A stretch of 64,000 nt of DNA from Triops longicaudatus (lineage: Eukaryota; Arthropoda; Branchiopoda; Notostraca; Triopsidae). The translations under genes were made by a program, and so were the position numbers. The stretch spans positions 124,001 through 188,000 of the forward strand of contig JAGQDJ010000106.1 of NCBI GenBank assembly GCA_022885665.1, read 5' to 3'. The notes below the pieces were generated by a model that had not been told where the DNA came from, made no database searches, and saw only the letters and a program-made list of their open reading frames with translations. Shown here in pieces: positions 61,698 to 64,000 of this stretch; within the stretch, counting starts at the first letter, position 1, and every line of letters starts with the position of its first letter.

Positions 61698-62372
61698 TTA
61701 TTCGAGTTTATTGTCGAAAACGAAGACACCCAAGCCTTCTCCGACTCGCTTCAGGTTGGTGACATGACCAGCGATCTTGCGAATGGCTTCTGCTTGTTCC
61801 TTCAGCAATTCGTCTTCCAAGAAGTTCGTAAGATGAGGATCTTCGTGCTTGGATGCCAACTTGTGGATGCCCAACAGAGACTGGTTCACTTGCTTCTCCA
61901 AGTCCAAGATGTACTCCATGGCTTCTAATGCAGTGTCCCATTCATCTTTCACAGGACGATCAACCGGCTGAAGCAAAACGCGACCACCACGGAGGTTTTG
62001 GTACTTGACCAATTTCTCAGCATGTTCACGTTCCTCTTCAGAAGCTTCTTGGCAGAATTTTCTCAAACCTTTCAGCTCAACGTCGTCGCGACCGAAATGA
62101 GCAGCCTAAATTCAAAAAATTGAGTTAAATGTTTAAAAAAAATCCTTAAAGAGAAAACTCGTGTTTAAAGTGCATGAAGCTAAAAGTATCCATTATTTAA
62201 AACATGTTTAATTCTAGCTTGTTGTTTTCTAGTGAACTACGTAGTTTTCCTTGGAATCGGGACTTACCAAGGCCAAGTAGGCATAGCTGGCGTAGAGTTC
62301 AGCGTTGATTTGTTTGTTGATGGCAGCTTCGACTTCTTCGTGGTAGTTTTGGCGCGCCCTTGTTCCAGCCAT
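61698..62372 (-). CDS. Ferritin (H-type), copy B
   Basis: Two coding exons (62372-62268 and 62105-61698) encode 170 residues, colinear with copy A and with the intron at the same codon. Exon lengths (105 and 408 nt) are identical in the two genes. Ferroxidase ligands E25, E60, H63, E105 and Q139 are all present. Most differences from A are conservative (for example LEDELLKEQAEAI for LEGEMLEEQAESI). An IRE at 62451-62479 and a TATA box at 62510-62517 mark the leader and promoter. The AATAAA at 61395-61400 lies about 300 nt after the stop, as in copy A. Cytosolic iron storage is expected; the pair may differ in expression. Confidence 0.97.
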
Positions 62373-62450
62373 GGCAGTTGCAGGTGTTGGGTTGCAAAAC
62401 TTAAAGTTTTAAATTAAGGAGTTAATTAAAGACTAGGGATTCGGGCAACC

Positions 62451-62479
62451 GTTCGGATCACTCACTGGTGATGCAGAAC
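62451..62479 (-). promoter_or_regulatory. Iron-responsive element, ferritin B 5' UTR
   Basis: The minus strand reads GTTCTG, bulged C, ATCAC, loop CAGTGA, GTGAT, CCGAAC. The upper stem is perfect (five pairs) and the lower stem has five of six pairs. A textbook IRE just downstream of the TATA box. Confidence 0.95.
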
Positions 62480-62509
62480 AGACTGTTTCGAACAAACGCG
62501 ACGCATGAG

Positions 62510-62517
62510 TTTATATA
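62510..62517 (-). promoter_or_regulatory. TATA box, ferritin B
   Basis: TATATAAA on the minus strand, 31 bp upstream of the IRE. Confidence 0.75.
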
Positions 62518-64000
62518 CGTTGCCCAAATTGGGCTGGCCTTACGACAGAACTGCGTGCTTTTTGTCGTGGTATCACATTTCCCGTTCTTTTTTTTCGCTT
62601 TTACATGTGCAATAAAACACAAAGCTGACTTAAAGTGGTCAATCTTGCGATACCGTTTATCTAACGCGAGGCAACTGCGCCTTAGTACAAAACTTCTGAC
62701 AACAAAGGCCTCAATATAATTTGTTATAAAATAAAAACATGATACAAACAATTTTTGACACAAACAGAAACGACCTATCAAGTTTCCACTGTGTGTTTTA
62801 TTGCACATCTTAACAACGATTGCGCGTACATACCAAGAGCTGAGGGTTAGTAAAAATTCCAGTGTACACATATTGCAGTGTGAACGCATTCATTGTATCA
62901 GTTCCTCAGCACGTCATTCCTTCCTTATCTTTATGTCAATGCGCCATTCACACTAACTGACCTCACCCTAAAAAAAAAAAAAATTCAGTGAAATGAATAG
63001 CACCCATTTGAATATGATTTCTGTACAAATTGGAAACAATTTACGATACTTTCAACTTTTTGAAAAACTATGAATTTACGCCCTCGCTCATCACTGAATA
63101 AGTTTTGCATAGTATCTCAAAAAACAAGAAATTGTCAAGACAATTGATTCAAACGAATAACCGTTTGCAAAGATGAGACATTAAAAACTGTAAACGCAGG
63201 ACTGCATTGTTTGTGCAGACTTCGCTGCAGACTGATTGGAAACAAATCAGAGTTTATATAGGATTCATTTATTTAAGGCTCATATTCCTTTCCGTTAGCT
63301 ACATTCTTGGAAGCTTCAGTTGAAAGCACTCCATTATATGCTATTTTCTTTTATTTACCCTAACAAGCTCATTTCAACTTTCGCCTCTTTCTAGAGTGAA
63401 AAAGATAGACTGCGTCATAGATTCCTGGTGAAAATGTTAATTTTCCCATTGACATTTCTAGTAAGGAGCTGCCATCTTTTGACAAGCAAACCCCCTAGCG
63501 TTAAAATCCAAGTCCAAAGTTCATCTCAAACAGTTGATGTCAAATCAAGTGCAAGTTCAACTCTCTTATAAAAAAAAAGAGTTGTCAAACTTGGACAATT
63601 CCTTAACACACTGAAAAAATAGGCTTAATCCGGACTTAAATGCAAATCAACTCCAATCCGTACAAGCCTGATCTACACTAACCTATTGCAGTGCGATTAT
63701 CTAAGAGCTTAAAAATTTTTCGATTGTGTTCATCAGAATTCAAAAGAAAGTCATTCTGAATACGCTCTGTAGTGTGAACACGGTCCTACAAGAGTGCAAG
63801 TGGCTATAGAGTTATTCAGGAAACAAGTTTTTACTTATTGCATTCATCATTGTAATTGAGAGATGAAATTGTTAAATTTCAACACTACTCACTCACTAGG
63901 TAGTAGGGGTCATAGAGATAAATAAATATAAAGCTTGTGTTTCAGGATTATATTTAACGAGAACGTATCGTACTCTTGACACTTTTTCTCGAAATAGTTC
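62518..64000. other. Ferritin B upstream region to window end, no gene seen
   Basis: AT-rich flank. Open stretches here overlap on both strands and show no domain. Distal promoter elements could lie here but none is recognisable. Confidence 0.5.

Overview
This is animal nuclear DNA, shown by many short GT-AG introns, long AT-rich non-coding tracts, MITE-like repeats and metazoan genes. It holds nine genes, one cut by the left edge. A CCDC40 homologue implies motile cilia or flagella, and two ferritins carry 5' UTR iron-responsive elements. Both argue against a nematode and suggest another invertebrate; I cannot name the species. All exon models below were built by hand from splice consensus, reading phase and remembered family sequences, with no alignment or transcript evidence.

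Layout: (1) 1-10227, minus: N-terminal ankyrin half of a group VI calcium-independent phospholipase A2 (PLA2G6), with a 7.7-kb intron full of repeats. (2) 12097-13424, plus: small secreted protein with three PAN/apple-like cysteine modules. (3) 13806-17472, plus: secreted GH31 glycosidase with the active-site signature of sulfoquinovosidases. (4) 20029-22715, plus: membrane protein related to WS/DGAT acyltransferases but with a degenerate catalytic motif. (5) 24941-41765, minus: R7-family RGS protein (DEP, DHEX, GGL, RGS) whose last exon adds about 320 residues with six CPWE-type motifs, otherwise known from the tails of GPR158/GPR179. (6) 46266-51341, plus: CCDC40. (7) 52171-54980, minus: mitochondrial tyrosyl-tRNA synthetase (YARS2). 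(8) 56009-57972, plus: DXO decapping/exonuclease. (9) 58828-59543 and 61698-62372, minus: two ferritins in tandem, each with a TATA box and an IRE.

The genes form no pathway or operon. The most notable item is the R7-RGS protein with a CPWE-repeat tail. In vertebrates the CPWE motifs lie on the receptors (GPR158, GPR179) that bind RGS7-Gbeta5; here they appear in cis on the RGS protein. The second is the predicted secreted sulfoquinovosidase in an animal genome. Non-coding DNA holds several repeat families: pogo/Tigger-like MITEs, a 340-bp TIR element in two copies, and a four-copy dispersed repeat with a hairpin end in one subtype.
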